DNA of 38,355 bases from Firmicutes bacterium UBA5389 (GCA_002409965.1 DHON01000043.1:54328-92682), one strand, 5' to 3'; numbered from the stretch's first letter, positions 26,299 through 34,857 are shown. Notes: generated by a model from the letters alone, not told the origin. Made by a program: numbers and translations.

Positions 26299-28316
26299 AC
26301 CGGCCCGCCGGGCGCGCCGACGGGCGCGCCTCAGCTCACTACAGCTTGACACACCGTTGCCCCGACGAACACGTGATTGCGCTGGCCGGAAACCCGAACA
26401 CCGGCAAGAGCACCGTGTTCAACGCTCTCACCGGCCTGCGGCAGCACACCGGCAACTGGCCGGGCAAGACTGTGGACCTGGCGTTCGGCAGGGCCGACCT
26501 TGGCGGCAAACAAGCGGTAGTCGTGGATCTGCCGGGCGCATATTCGCTTCTAGCGTGTTCGGAAGATGAGTCCATAGCGCGCGACTTCCTCTGCGAGCAA
26601 GGCCCGGATGCCGTCATCGTGGTAGTTGAAGCCGGGTGCCTGGAGCGCAACCTCAATCTCGTCCTTCAGATCCTTGAGCTGACCACCAGAGTGGTCGTAT
26701 GCGTGAACCTCATAGATGAGGCCAATCGCCGCGGCATACAGGTCGATGGCGAAGCGCTTGAGCGCGAGTTGGGAGTGCCCGTGGCGCTCACTGCCGCATC
26801 CACGGGCTATGGCCTTGAAGAGCTCAGACGCATTCTCGCTGACCTGGTCGATGGGCGCCTGAAGCCCGAGCCGAGTCCCATCACCTATCCCACGGACATC
26901 GAAGATGCTTCGCGCGAGCTTGAGTCCAGGCTGCCGACACTGCCACCCGCCGTCAGCCGCAGATACGTGGCCCTGCGCCTGCTGGACACAGATCCGCTGA
27001 CTCGCCAGAGAATCGTTGAAGCGATCTACCGCCGCGCCAAATCCATTTCCGATAAGGTCGTGAGCCAAGCAACATCATCGATACAGACATCGAAGACCAC
27101 GATGAAACCCGGAATCGACGATGTACTCACATCACGCTGGCTCGGCCTGCCCATTATGCTGGCGCTGCTCGGAGGAGTGTTCTGGATAACACTGGTGGGG
27201 GCGAACTATCCGTCGGCACTTCTGGCTCGGGCGCTCTTCCACATGGAGTCGTGGCTGTCGGCTGCCTTCCGAGCGGCGCACGCCCCCGACTGGCTGCACG
27301 GCGCGGTCGTTCTGGGAGCATACCGCACCATGGCCTGGGTGGTCTCGGTGATGCTGCCTCCCATGGCAATCTTCTTTCCCCTCTTCACGCTGCTTGAAGA
27401 CTTGGGATATCTGGCCCGGGTCAGCTTCAATATGGACTGGTGCTTCAGGCAGTGCGGCGCCCACGGGAAGCAGTCGCTTACCATGGCGATGGGATTTGGA
27501 TGCAACGCCGCCGGCGCAATGGCCTGCAGGATAATCGACTCGCCGCGCGAACGCCTGGTGGCAATCTTAACTAACAACTTTGCTCCGTGCAACGGAAGAT
27601 TCCCGACCCTGATCGCGCTGGCGTCTCTGATCGCGGCAGGGTCGCTTCCGGCATCGCTCCTTGTGGTCACCATGGTGCTTCTGGGAGTGACCGCCACGTT
27701 GGGCATGTCGTGGGCGCTCTCCAGGACAGTGCTTCGGGGCGTGCCGTCTTCCTTCATCTTGGAACTGCCGCCATACCGTATGCCCCAAGTAGCCCAAGTG
27801 CTGTTGCGCTCGCTCTACGACCGCACGCTCCTGGTGCTCCGGAGGGCAGTGATCGTGGCTGCGCCGGCCGGAGTGGTTGTTTGGGTTCTGGCCAACATGA
27901 CCACCCCGGGCGGCTCAAACGTTCTGGCAACCATCGCCCGGACACTACAACCAGCGGCAGCCCTGATGGGGCTGGACGGGTTCATACTGACCGCTTTCAT
28001 CCTGGGCCTGCCGGCGAATGAGATCGTCCTCCCCATTCTGGTCATGGCGTACTCCTCATCTACGGCGCTCGTGGAAACGGCTGGGCTCGCCGTGCTCGGC
28101 AGGATCCTGGCAGCCAATGGCTGGACATGGCTGACCGCCCTGAACACCATGATCTTCTCTGTGTTGCACTTCCCCTGCAGTACGACACTGCTCACGATAG
28201 CCGCCGAAACCAAGAGCCTGCGCTGGACAGCGTTGGCCGCGCTCATGCCCACAGCCGTGGCGATTGTGGTATGCTGCGCCACGCACGCGGTAGCCAGGCT
28301 ACTCGGGCTTGTGTGA
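26292..28316 (+). CDS. feoB: FeoB, GTP-gated ferrous iron transporter
   Basis: A 674-aa inner-membrane Fe(II) transporter with an N-terminal G domain: P-loop GNPNTGKS at residues 33-40, switch segment NWPGKTV, DLPGAYSL (G3) and VNLIDEA (G4). The helical spacer runs to about residue 270. The membrane domain then has two inverted gate regions, with GFGCNAAGAMACRIID and ILTNNFAPCNGRFPTLI in the first and LGLPANEIVLPI plus LHFPCSTTLLTI in the second; the Cys in these are proposed iron ligands. The length is that of compact FeoB proteins. It overlaps feoA by 7 nt and no FeoC follows. Regulation by iron is expected for the family, but no operator is visible. Confidence 0.95.
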   Translation: MLNRPAGRADGRASAHYSLTHRCPDEHVIALAGNPNTGKSTVFNALTGLRQHTGNWPGKTVDLAFGRADLGGKQAVVVDLPGAYSLLACSEDESIARDFLCEQGPDAVIVVVEAGCLERNLNLVLQILELTTRVVVCVNLIDEANRRGIQVDGEALERELGVPVALTAASTGYGLEELRRILADLVDGRLKPEPSPITYPTDIEDASRELESRLPTLPPAVSRRYVALRLLDTDPLTRQRIVEAIYRRAKSISDKVVSQATSSIQTSKTTMKPGIDDVLTSRWLGLPIMLALLGGVFWITLVGANYPSALLARALFHMESWLSAAFRAAHAPDWLHGAVVLGAYRTMAWVVSVMLPPMAIFFPLFTLLEDLGYLARVSFNMDWCFRQCGAHGKQSLTMAMGFGCNAAGAMACRIIDSPRERLVAILTNNFAPCNGRFPTLIALASLIAAGSLPASLLVVTMVLLGVTATLGMSWALSRTVLRGVPSSFILELPPYRMPQVAQVLLRSLYDRTLLVLRRAVIVAAPAGVVVWVLANMTTPGGSNVLATIARTLQPAAALMGLDGFILTAFILGLPANEIVLPILVMAYSSSTALVETAGLAVLGRILAANGWTWLTALNTMIFSVLHFPCSTTLLTIAAETKSLRWTALAALMPTAVAIVVCCATHAVARLLGLV

Positions 28317-28575
28317 TCGCCGCAAGGTTCTGCTCGTACCTGCCGCAGCAGTGCATCGAAAGCCCGCCGAACTGCCGCGAAAGTCGCGTGTTGTAGGGTC
28401 GCGCGAATTGCCTGTAGTTGCCGGGCGACAGCACAGCAGTGACATCGTCGCCGATAAGCAGTTCCTCGTATTTCAGGATCTGTATGGCTGTGTTAAGCGA
28501 CGATTGCAGGTCAGTCAGGCGAATGGGAACCGTGCCGCGCATGGCATCAACTGGGATGTTCACATTCTGACGAAA
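28317..28575 (-). pseudogene. Relic of a uroporphyrinogen-decarboxylase-family gene with internal deletion
   Basis: In one minus-strand frame the translation reads TDLQSSLNTAIQILKYEELL and then directly IGDDVTAVLSPGNYRQF, ARPYNTRLSRQFGGLSMHCCG and NLAAI. The first block resembles the central DLQGPLDTA region of UroD-like methyltransferases. The second resembles their later DD..LSP..Y..F..PYN and HxCG segments. In intact members these are separated by roughly 80 residues, so an internal deletion is inferred. There is no good start and no full-length product, and the relic abuts the feoB stop on the opposite strand. An intact plus-strand member of the same superfamily begins only about 210 nt away. 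Alternatively, the similarity could be fortuitous, but two ordered motif blocks in one frame make that less likely. Confidence 0.6.
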
Positions 28576-28750
28576 GTCTCGCGGACAGCGGCAACAGCAT
28601 GTGAGCACATGGCCTGGACATGCAGTCACCCGCCTGCCTTGACGGCCAAACACGGGTGGTGTAGCATGTAGGCGTCAGTTCCATCACTACTATACTCCTT
28701 TGATCCCATCGCTTCAAGATGGCTTGTAAGCAGGCAGCCCATTACCAGAA

Positions 28751-28769
28751 GGCTCGCATATCGCGAGCC
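28751..28769 (+). promoter_or_regulatory. Hairpin immediately upstream of the UroD-like gene's ribosome binding site
   Basis: A 7-bp inverted repeat GGCTCGC/GCGAGCC with a 5-nt loop ends 2 nt before the GGAAAGGTGG ribosome binding site of the gene at 28789. It might affect translation or be the end of an upstream structure. A -10-like TATACT lies at 28691-28696, without a spaced -35. Confidence 0.3.
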
Positions 28770-28788
28770 GGGAAAGGTGGATAACCGG

Positions 28789-29895
28789 ATGTCAGATACT
28801 CTGCTAGTTCCGCTGGCCAAGCCCAAACCAGACTTCGATGAGTTGCTGCAGGTGCTCAGGGGCGAAAAGCGAGCCCAGCGCGTGCACTTCGCAGAGCTCT
28901 TCGTAGACGGCGAAATAGTCAGCAAAGTGCTTTCCGATCTACTTGGCGAGCGGCCTATCCCCTCCCCCGAACACGACTTCGAAGGCTTCTGGGACCAGCA
29001 GATCAGGTTCTGGCTGCACATGGGATACGACTACATAAGGGTGTCGGGCGGGCTGTCGATCCCGGAGATCAAGCACCGCGTGACCAATGATACGGCCGAT
29101 CTGTCGCGGGGAGAACGCGGTTGGGTCGAGGAGGGGACGGGGGTCATAAAGTCGTGGGACGACTACGATGCCTATCCCTGGCATGTCGTGGAGAAGATGG
29201 ATTTTGCGGCCTACGAGTACGTTTCGCGTCACCTCCCCGATGGAATGAAGATGCTTGTGTGCCCCTCAAGCGGCGTGTTCGAGATCTCCAGCGAATACCT
29301 GCTGGGCTTCGAGGGCATGAGCATGATGCTCTACGAAGACCCTACGCTGGTGAAAGCGGTGTTCAACCGCGTGGGCCAGTCCATCCTGGATTTCTACCGC
29401 AACGTGACCACCCTCGACAACGTGGCGGGCATATTCCAAGGCGATGACCTGGGCTTTAAGACCTCTACCTTCCTGTCGCCCACGCACCTGCGCCGGCTGG
29501 TTCTGCCGTGGCACAAGCGCTACGCGGCTCTCGCCCACGAGCAAGGCCAGGTATATTGGTTCCACTCCTGCGGAAACCTCGCCCGCGTCATGGACTACCT
29601 CATCGACGATGTGAAGATCGATGCCTACAACTCATTCCAGGACGAGATAATCCCGGTATGCGACTTCGTCGACGCCTTCGGGCACCGCGTCGCGGCACTT
29701 GGCGGCGTAGACGTGGACAGCCTGTGCCGGCTGGAGGAAGACGACCTTCGCGAGTACGTCCGCCACATCATAGACCATTGTGCCGACAAGAGATGGGCAC
29801 TGGGTTCCGGGAACTCAGTGCCCAATTACGCCCCGGTTCGAAACTACCTCGTCATGCTGGACGAGGGCTTACGCTGGCAGGCCTCGCGAGCATGA
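28789..29895 (+). CDS. Uroporphyrinogen decarboxylase (UroD)-family protein, probable methyltransferase
   Basis: A 368-aa cytoplasmic TIM-barrel protein of the UroD/MtbA superfamily. ATG 28789 is chosen because AAAGGTGG lies 8 nt upstream; a GTG four codons earlier is less well placed. Visible family features: MGYDYIRVSGG, the DDLGFKTSTFLSP...HLRRLVLPWHKRY region, and WFHSCGN at residues 257-263, whose His259/Cys261 match the zinc-site HxCG of cobalamin-dependent methyltransferase relatives. The Arg and Asp residues needed for true porphyrinogen decarboxylation are not obvious near the N terminus, and no heme genes are nearby. A corrinoid- or methyl-transfer-related role is therefore more likely than heme synthesis. 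The substrate is unknown and no corrinoid protein gene is visible next to it. Confidence 0.8.
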   Translation: MSDTLLVPLAKPKPDFDELLQVLRGEKRAQRVHFAELFVDGEIVSKVLSDLLGERPIPSPEHDFEGFWDQQIRFWLHMGYDYIRVSGGLSIPEIKHRVTNDTADLSRGERGWVEEGTGVIKSWDDYDAYPWHVVEKMDFAAYEYVSRHLPDGMKMLVCPSSGVFEISSEYLLGFEGMSMMLYEDPTLVKAVFNRVGQSILDFYRNVTTLDNVAGIFQGDDLGFKTSTFLSPTHLRRLVLPWHKRYAALAHEQGQVYWFHSCGNLARVMDYLIDDVKIDAYNSFQDEIIPVCDFVDAFGHRVAALGGVDVDSLCRLEEDDLREYVRHIIDHCADKRWALGSGNSVPNYAPVRNYLVMLDEGLRWQASRA

Positions 29896-29968
29896 AAAGG
29901 CTCTCCTAATAGTCGCCCCACCCGCCCGGTTTTGCGGGATCCGGGTTGTTGGCCACCAGCGCATCCCG

Positions 29969-30451
29969 TTAAATGCCCGATACATTCAGCAGAATCATCA
30001 GGACATTGGAACATACCAGAGCATCAGCGGCTGTCCTTATGCGCTCGTTCTTCAGTGTACTGCTCTTGAAGTAGAAGCCCCATGCCGCCACGCAGCCTCC
30101 GGCCAGGAAAGAGCTTATGATGACGCCCAAATGCCAGAACACAGACGGCGGGGTAAAGAAGATGGCGGACGCGACAATGAAAAAGGCATACGAGCACAAA
30201 AGGAGCCGTCTTGCCGCCTTCTCTGTTTTGATCAGGAAACCGCACAGAAGCAGTCCGCCGAAATTCGCGGCGATCCCGCCGAAGGTCATGCGATCCGGGC
30301 TCAAGCCCAAAGCATCCGAAAGGGCATACAGTACTTGCCCTTCGAAGAGGAAAGCCAACATCCAAGAGGAGAATAACGAAAGAACGATGACCGACAGCCA
30401 CCGCCGGTCCATGCTGAAACGCAGTGCTCCGCTGCTTCTTCCATAGGCCAT
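29969..30451 (-). CDS. Truncated MFS-like membrane protein (about five membrane helices)
   Basis: A 160-aa hydrophobic protein with about five predicted membrane helices: WLSVIVLSLFSSWMLAFLF, TFGGIAANFGGLLLCGFLI, LLLCSYAFFIVASAIFF, LGVIISSFLAGGCVAAWGF and ALVCSNVLMILLNVSG. The pattern looks like the first five helices of a major-facilitator-type fold (full proteins have about 12), so this is probably a 3'-truncated gene; the frame stops at 29969, shortly after the converging UroD-like gene ends. The ATG at 30451 has a modest GGGCGGCG upstream; an ATG at 30412 (MDRRWL) is possible. It is divergent from tldD with a 224-nt gap. No catalytic or transport motif identifies a substrate, and it may be nonfunctional. 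Confidence 0.55.
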   Translation of the reverse strand: MAYGRSSGALRFSMDRRWLSVIVLSLFSSWMLAFLFEGQVLYALSDALGLSPDRMTFGGIAANFGGLLLCGFLIKTEKAARRLLLCSYAFFIVASAIFFTPPSVFWHLGVIISSFLAGGCVAAWGFYFKSSTLKNERIRTAADALVCSNVLMILLNVSGI

Positions 30452-30675
30452 TTCGCCGCCCGCTTCCCAGGCGACATCGATTCTGCGCTACACGCCTTCC
30501 TAAGCTCTGCTTCTGCCTGTGATATGGGCGTTTGGCGGCATATCAAGATCATTCGATCATTCGGGATAGACTCCTCCAACGCACGAAAGTTCCCCCGCAG
30601 AACTGACAGGTTGAAGGATACTGCGGTCCGGTGTCCAAGTCTTGCACAAAGAGGGCATGGGGGGGGCATGAGATT

Positions 30676-32049
30676 GTGCGAAACCTAATCGAAGGTGCGC
30701 TGAGATCCCACGGAGCGGACTACATAGACATAAGAATCGAAGATGCCGCGCGAACCAAGATATCGCTGCGCGGCAGAGGCACGGACGAGCTGTCCGTCTC
30801 CCGCTCGATGGGAGGATGCGTTCGCGCCCTGGCCGGGGGCGGCTGGGGATTTGCCTCGTTCAACGACATCGCAAACCTCAAAGACCACGTGGCGCTGGCC
30901 GTAAGCCAGGCCAAGCTGGTATCGCAGGCGAATGGAGACAGCCTCCTCGTCCCTGTGGAGCCCGTGAACGACACTGTAGTACCGACCCTGGTGGTTGACC
31001 CCAGGTCAATCAGTCTTGCGGCCAAGCGGGAGCTGCTTGAGGAGTACAACCAGATCATGCTGGGCTACAGCCCCAAGATCCAGACAACCACAGTCAGGTA
31101 CAGAGACACCTATTCGAAGAAGCTCTTCGCCAACTCCGAAGGCGCTTTCATCGAGCAAGAGCATTGCGATGTGGGCGCTAGTTGCACCGCCATCGCGCGG
31201 GAGGGCGACAACGTGCAACAGATGTTCATCGTCGCCGGAGGCGTGGACGGCTACCAGAGCGTCCAAGGCCAGCACGACAGGGTCCGCGACTGCGCCAGAC
31301 GCGCGGTGCTCAACCTCGACGCAGCGCCGGCCAAAGCCGGCCAGTACACAGTGGTGCTCGATCCGGCCCTGGCAGGTACATTCGTGCACGAAGCCTTCGG
31401 CCACCTGAGCGAATCGGACTTCATCTACGACAATGAGACCCTCCGCGACATCATGGTCCTGGGCAAACAGTTCGGATCCCCCATCCTGGGCATCACAGAC
31501 GGCGCCGCAGCGCCGGGCCACAGAGGGTCGTACCGGTACGACGACGAGGGCGTGCCCGCCTCGTTGACGCCCCTGATCAGGGAGGGCGTGCTCGTGGGCA
31601 GGCTCCATTCGCGCGAAACTGCGGGCAGGATGGGCGAGCGCCCCACCGGAAACGCCCGCGCGATCAACTACAGGTTCCGGCCCATAGTGCGGATGACCAA
31701 CACCTACATTGAAAACGGCCGTACCAGTTTCGAGGAGATGATCTCCGACATCGACGAAGGCATCTACGCCATTCAGGCTTACGGCGGCGAGACGACCATG
31801 GAGATGTTCACATTCAGCGCGATGGAAGCCTTCATGATCCGCAAGGGCGAAATCGCCGAACGGGTTCGCAACGTGGTCCTGACAGGCAACGTATTCGAGA
31901 CATTGATGAACATAGACGCTGTAGGCAACGATCTTGCGATGAACGACGGCGGCACCGGAGGGTGCGGCAAAGGCCAGCAGGCACCGCTGTCGGTATCCGA
32001 CGGCAGCCCGCACATACGGATCAGGAACGTTGTGGTGGGAGGAGACTAG
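30676..32049 (+). CDS. tldD: TldD metalloprotease
   Basis: A 457-aa zinc metalloprotease subunit. TldD and TldE form a heterodimer that degrades unfolded or leader peptides and matures some ribosomal peptides (microcin B17) and CcdA in Escherichia coli. The active-site motif HEAFGHLSE begins at His238 (HExxxH, with His238, Glu239 and His243). Other family segments: HGADYIDIRIED near the N terminus, ANSEGAFIEQE, GSYRYDDEGVPA, GRMGERPTGNARA and GGETTMEMFTFSA. GTG 30676 is chosen because it gives a standard TldD N terminus and has a GGGGGG run 9 nt upstream. An in-frame GTG at 30631 would add 15 atypical residues. tldE starts 3 nt after the stop. Confidence 0.93.
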   Translation: MRNLIEGALRSHGADYIDIRIEDAARTKISLRGRGTDELSVSRSMGGCVRALAGGGWGFASFNDIANLKDHVALAVSQAKLVSQANGDSLLVPVEPVNDTVVPTLVVDPRSISLAAKRELLEEYNQIMLGYSPKIQTTTVRYRDTYSKKLFANSEGAFIEQEHCDVGASCTAIAREGDNVQQMFIVAGGVDGYQSVQGQHDRVRDCARRAVLNLDAAPAKAGQYTVVLDPALAGTFVHEAFGHLSESDFIYDNETLRDIMVLGKQFGSPILGITDGAAAPGHRGSYRYDDEGVPASLTPLIREGVLVGRLHSRETAGRMGERPTGNARAINYRFRPIVRMTNTYIENGRTSFEEMISDIDEGIYAIQAYGGETTMEMFTFSAMEAFMIRKGEIAERVRNVVLTGNVFETLMNIDAVGNDLAMNDGGTGGCGKGQQAPLSVSDGSPHIRIRNVVVGGD

Positions 32050-32051
32050 CC

Positions 32052-33389
32052 ATGAAAGACTTGCTGGATATGGCGGCCGAACACGCCAACGCTGCCGAGA
32101 TCTACGTTGTAAGCAGCGAGACCATTCCCGCGACCTTCGAGATGAACAAGCTCAAGCATGTAGAGACCCGCAGGATGCGAGGAGCCGCTCTGCGCGTCAT
32201 CAGGTCGGGCAGGATAGGGTTCTCCTCCTCCACCGACATCGGCGAAGACGCGGCACGCGAGCTTGTCAGCATGGCAGTAAGCTCCGCCGACATGGGCGAG
32301 CCTGCCAGGTTCGACCTTCCGGGGCGAATCGCCAATGGAGAATCCGCAGCGCCGCTCATCTACGATGATGAAGTCGCGAAGCTCGACGCAGATGCTCTGA
32401 TCCGCATGGGCCAAGAGATCGTGGATATCATCACAGAATACGATTCCTCCATCAAATGCGGTGTTCAGCTCGAAAGAACGGTCGAGGATGTCGCCATCGC
32501 CAATTCGAGTCGCGGAGGCGGCAGCTATCGCAAGACCACGTTGACTACCATGGTCGATGCCCTGCTGGTAGAGGATAACGACATCTTCATGGTATTCGAC
32601 ATGGACGGTTCATGCTGCAGTGATTTCGATCATCGGGTCTTGGCGCACGAAGTGCTGGAACGCGTGAGGCTCGGACGCAAGATCGCCGAAGTCCGCACAG
32701 ACCGCATGCCGGTCCTGTTCACGCATCGCGGGATCATGCCGCTTCTCATGGCCTTGCAGTCGGCGCTGAGCGGCAAGACCGCGTTGGAAGGCGCGTCTCC
32801 CTTGGCAGGCAGGATAGGCCAGCAGGTGTTGGATCCGCGAGTCTGCACATGCGATGATCCGACTGTGGACTGGGCGCTCGGCAGTCGCCCGATGGACGAC
32901 GAGGGGGTTGACTCCCGCAGAACGCCCCTCATCGAGGCAGGGATCGTGAAGGGGTTCTACTACGATCTTCAGACCGCGGGCAGAGCAGGCGCGTCCAGCA
33001 CAGGCAATGGCCTCAGGCGGGCCGGCGCCGGCGACTACTTCGAGGGCCAGCCAACCCCCGCCATGACCAATGCCATGGTGGCGCCGGGAAGCGAAAGCCT
33101 TGATGATATGATTGCATCCATCGACGAAGGCATCATTGTTGACCAGGTGATGGGCGCCGGGCAGGGCAACATACTGACCGGGGACTTCTCAGTCAACGTA
33201 CACCTCGGTTTCAAAGTGGAGAAAGGCAAGATCGTGGGGCGCATAAAGGACACAATGGTCGCCGGCAACACCATGGAGGCGTTGAACGACATAACTGCCA
33301 TAAGCGATTGCGCAAAGTGGGCTTTCGGGGAGTACTCCTCCCCCGCGTTCCTCTTCCGCTCTCTGGGAGTAGCAGCCAAAGAAAGATAG
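32052..33389 (+). CDS. tldE: TldE/PmbA, partner subunit of the TldD protease
   Basis: A 445-aa paralogue of TldD that lacks the HExxxH zinc motif, as expected for TldE/PmbA. It forms the non-catalytic half of the barrel-like heterodimer. Family features: ANAAEIYVVSSETIPATFE at the N terminus, TRRMRGAALRVI, SPLAGRIGQQVLDPRV, RRTPLIEAGIVKGFYYD, DMIASIDEGIIVDQVMG and NILTGDFSVNVHLGFKV toward the C terminus. ATG 32052 has GGGAGGAG upstream, overlapping the tldD 3' end, and the 3-nt gap signals coupled translation. No candidate precursor peptide or modification enzyme lies next to the pair, so a housekeeping peptidase role is the default. Confidence 0.93.
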   Translation: MKDLLDMAAEHANAAEIYVVSSETIPATFEMNKLKHVETRRMRGAALRVIRSGRIGFSSSTDIGEDAARELVSMAVSSADMGEPARFDLPGRIANGESAAPLIYDDEVAKLDADALIRMGQEIVDIITEYDSSIKCGVQLERTVEDVAIANSSRGGGSYRKTTLTTMVDALLVEDNDIFMVFDMDGSCCSDFDHRVLAHEVLERVRLGRKIAEVRTDRMPVLFTHRGIMPLLMALQSALSGKTALEGASPLAGRIGQQVLDPRVCTCDDPTVDWALGSRPMDDEGVDSRRTPLIEAGIVKGFYYDLQTAGRAGASSTGNGLRRAGAGDYFEGQPTPAMTNAMVAPGSESLDDMIASIDEGIIVDQVMGAGQGNILTGDFSVNVHLGFKVEKGKIVGRIKDTMVAGNTMEALNDITAISDCAKWAFGEYSSPAFLFRSLGVAAKER

Positions 33390-33400
33390 ACAGTCTCCGT

Positions 33401-33448
33401 TCGGCGTGGGCGCACAGCGCAGACCGAGGACGCCCCTGCCCACGCCGA
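33401..33448. terminator. Large inverted repeat between convergent genes
   Basis: A perfect 11-bp repeat TCGGCGTGGGC/GCCCACGCCGA with a 26-nt loop lies between tldE (plus) and the toxin-antitoxin relic (minus). There is no T-tract on either side. It could act as a bidirectional factor-dependent terminator or mRNA 3'-end structure. Confidence 0.4.
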
Positions 33449-33461
33449 CCACCGATCGCTA

Positions 33462-33803
33462 CTACCGGACCAGCCATCCGCAGTCCTGCCTGCAATCCAC
33501 GATATAGTCGACGTACGCTGTCTGGTCCTTGATCTGATACAGGATGAGATACCACTTGCCAACACACATCTTGTGGTACTTGTTGACTGGAACGAACTGG
33601 GCGTCGACAACATGTTCTGCCTCAGCAATGATGCCCTCCAAGTGGCTATCCAGTTCGTCCGGAGAGGTCCCGGCGCGCCCTGCCAAACGGTCTTCCTCTA
33701 CAGACAGCAGTTCCTCGCGTAGCTTCAGCATCTTCTCACGGCGTGCAAAAACACCTATGTCCATGACCACAAGGTCACCCTCACCGTTCTTCGTGAGGTA
33801 CAC
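33462..33803 (-). pseudogene. Fused relic of a type II toxin-antitoxin pair (Phd/YefM-like antitoxin joined to RelE/ParE toxin tail)
   Basis: The 113-aa frame has two unrelated halves. Residues 1-62 (YLTKNGEGDLVVM, RREKMLKLREELL, EEDRLAG, SPDELDSHLEGII) look like the C-terminal two-thirds of a Phd/YefM-type antitoxin. Upstream in the same frame, without a start codon, LCKSSGEP continues the antitoxin pattern to about 33830. Residues 63-113 (FVPVNKYHKMCVGKWYLIL, YQIKDQTAYVDYIVDCRQD) look like only the C-terminal half of a RelE/ParE-family toxin. A normal pair would have a stop, a new start and about 50 more toxin residues in between. An in-frame deletion that fused the two genes is inferred. 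The only start is a GTG inside the antitoxin without a clear binding site, so it is probably dead. Confidence 0.6.
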
Positions 33804-34236
33804 AGGCTCACCAGAGGACTTGCATAGAGCCGCGATCCGGAGCGCAAGGACCCCTTCATGCGCTGGCAGTAGCTTGTCCCAGCCCCTCAGCCAGGTTGAA
33901 GAATCCTATGGCACACGGTGGCATGTCCCTATCATGACAGTATCAAGGTACTGATGCTTGTGCTCCAAGCATCGCTTTTCGCACCGATTCCGATGTCCTT
34001 CCGGCTGCAGCAGGCCAGCTGAAGAGAAGTTTGCCGCGCTCATCATGCCCGGCGCCCCCGTCTGCCCCCGTTTCCGGAGCCTTCGGCTCCACTTCCGAAT
34101 GTGCATGGCGAGAAGCCTCTCCTTGCGCGAAACCGCTGTTGGGGAAGGCCGAGAGGAAACGGAAGTGCAGATGTAGAAAGGCAGCCCTGATATGCAAAAC
34201 CGCCGGACTTCCTCGGCGTGAAGATGGTGAAGGGTC
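33804..34236. other. 433-nt region without a recognisable gene
   Basis: Beyond the antitoxin 5' remnant (to about 33830), I see no supported gene on either strand; the open frames here are short and compositionally shadow-like. It contains a hairpin GGAGCC-TTC-GGCTCC around 34076-34090 and the first copy of a 21-nt direct repeat (33866-33886). It looks like decayed intergenic DNA. Confidence 0.4.
33866..33886 (+). repeat. 21-nt direct repeat, copy 1
   Basis: The sequence GCAGTAGCTTGTCC-C-AGCCCC recurs at 34858-34878 with one mismatch (T for C), in the same orientation about 990 nt downstream. The pair brackets the methyltransferase-like gene. Origin unknown; it may be a remnant of a shared gene end or a segmental insertion. 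Confidence 0.5.
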
Positions 34237-34737
34237 ATGACCAGTAGCCGTTTTAGAACCGAGTCTCTGCCTGCGATAATGACAGCTCTCGCAGGTGTGG
34301 CGACCTTGGCCGCGAGCATTCTCTTTGCGGACTGTATACCGGTGTCGAAGCATGCAGCTCGCCTCGTTGGGCTGCTTGTGCTGTATGTTGGAATGGCTCT
34401 GTTCGCCTGGGCAGCGTTCCACCTCAAGGACGGCATTCATGGTCTGGTTGAGCCCCGTTCGGACCGAGGAGTCGTGAACACAGGCCCCTATTCTGTCATC
34501 AGGCATCCGATCTATCTGGGGATGTTCATCGCATTGATCGGCGTCGCTATCGTTTCGAGGAGTATCGTCGGTCTATCATCCACCTTATTGGTGTTCCTGC
34601 CTGTCGAGACTCATCGCGCCCGTCTTGAGGAACGGGCGCTGGCAGACGCTTTTCCCGAGCTTTGGAGAGAGTATGCTTCGCGTACAGGGTTCTTCCTCCC
34701 AAGCCTACGACGACACGCTGGGCCGCCGCCAAAGTAG
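34237..34737 (+). CDS. Isoprenylcysteine carboxyl methyltransferase (ICMT)-like integral membrane protein
   Basis: A 166-aa membrane protein. The C-terminal signature TGPYSVIRHPIYLGMF followed by THRARLEERAL, FPELWREYASRTG and FFLPSL is typical of the ICMT/phospholipid methyltransferase superfamily, where these segments bind S-adenosylmethionine. At least three membrane helices are visible (about 13-35, 42-61 and 97-120), with a likely fourth region near the catalytic end. Length is normal for bacterial ICMT-like proteins. ATG 34237 has AAGGGTC upstream. Bacterial members have diverse and mostly unknown substrates (lipids, isoprenoids, small thiols). It stands alone, between a decayed toxin-antitoxin pair and a truncated secreted-protein gene, and is flanked by a 21-nt direct repeat, so transfer as a unit is possible. 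Confidence 0.82.
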   Translation: MTSSRFRTESLPAIMTALAGVATLAASILFADCIPVSKHAARLVGLLVLYVGMALFAWAAFHLKDGIHGLVEPRSDRGVVNTGPYSVIRHPIYLGMFIALIGVAIVSRSIVGLSSTLLVFLPVETHRARLEERALADAFPELWREYASRTGFFLPSLRRHAGPPPK

Positions 34738-34857
34738 GCGTGAGCCTAGCTCGACCCGCTCGCCTCCAGCCTTGCCCTCCGGTATGCGACCCCGTTGGGA
34801 CTGCAACGCAGATCCTCAGGGATACGAGCTCCAGGGGCACGGAGGCAGCGGAGTGTA

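Noticed and set aside
28639..28696. TTGACG and TATACT as a promoter of the UroD-like gene
   Set aside because: The two hexamers are about 46 nt apart, far from the 17-nt spacing required.
33906..34506. Overlapping minus-strand open frames of 176 and 187 codons near 34 kb
   Set aside because: They run antisense to the ICMT-like gene, two frames compete over the same stretch, and neither shows a recognisable domain.
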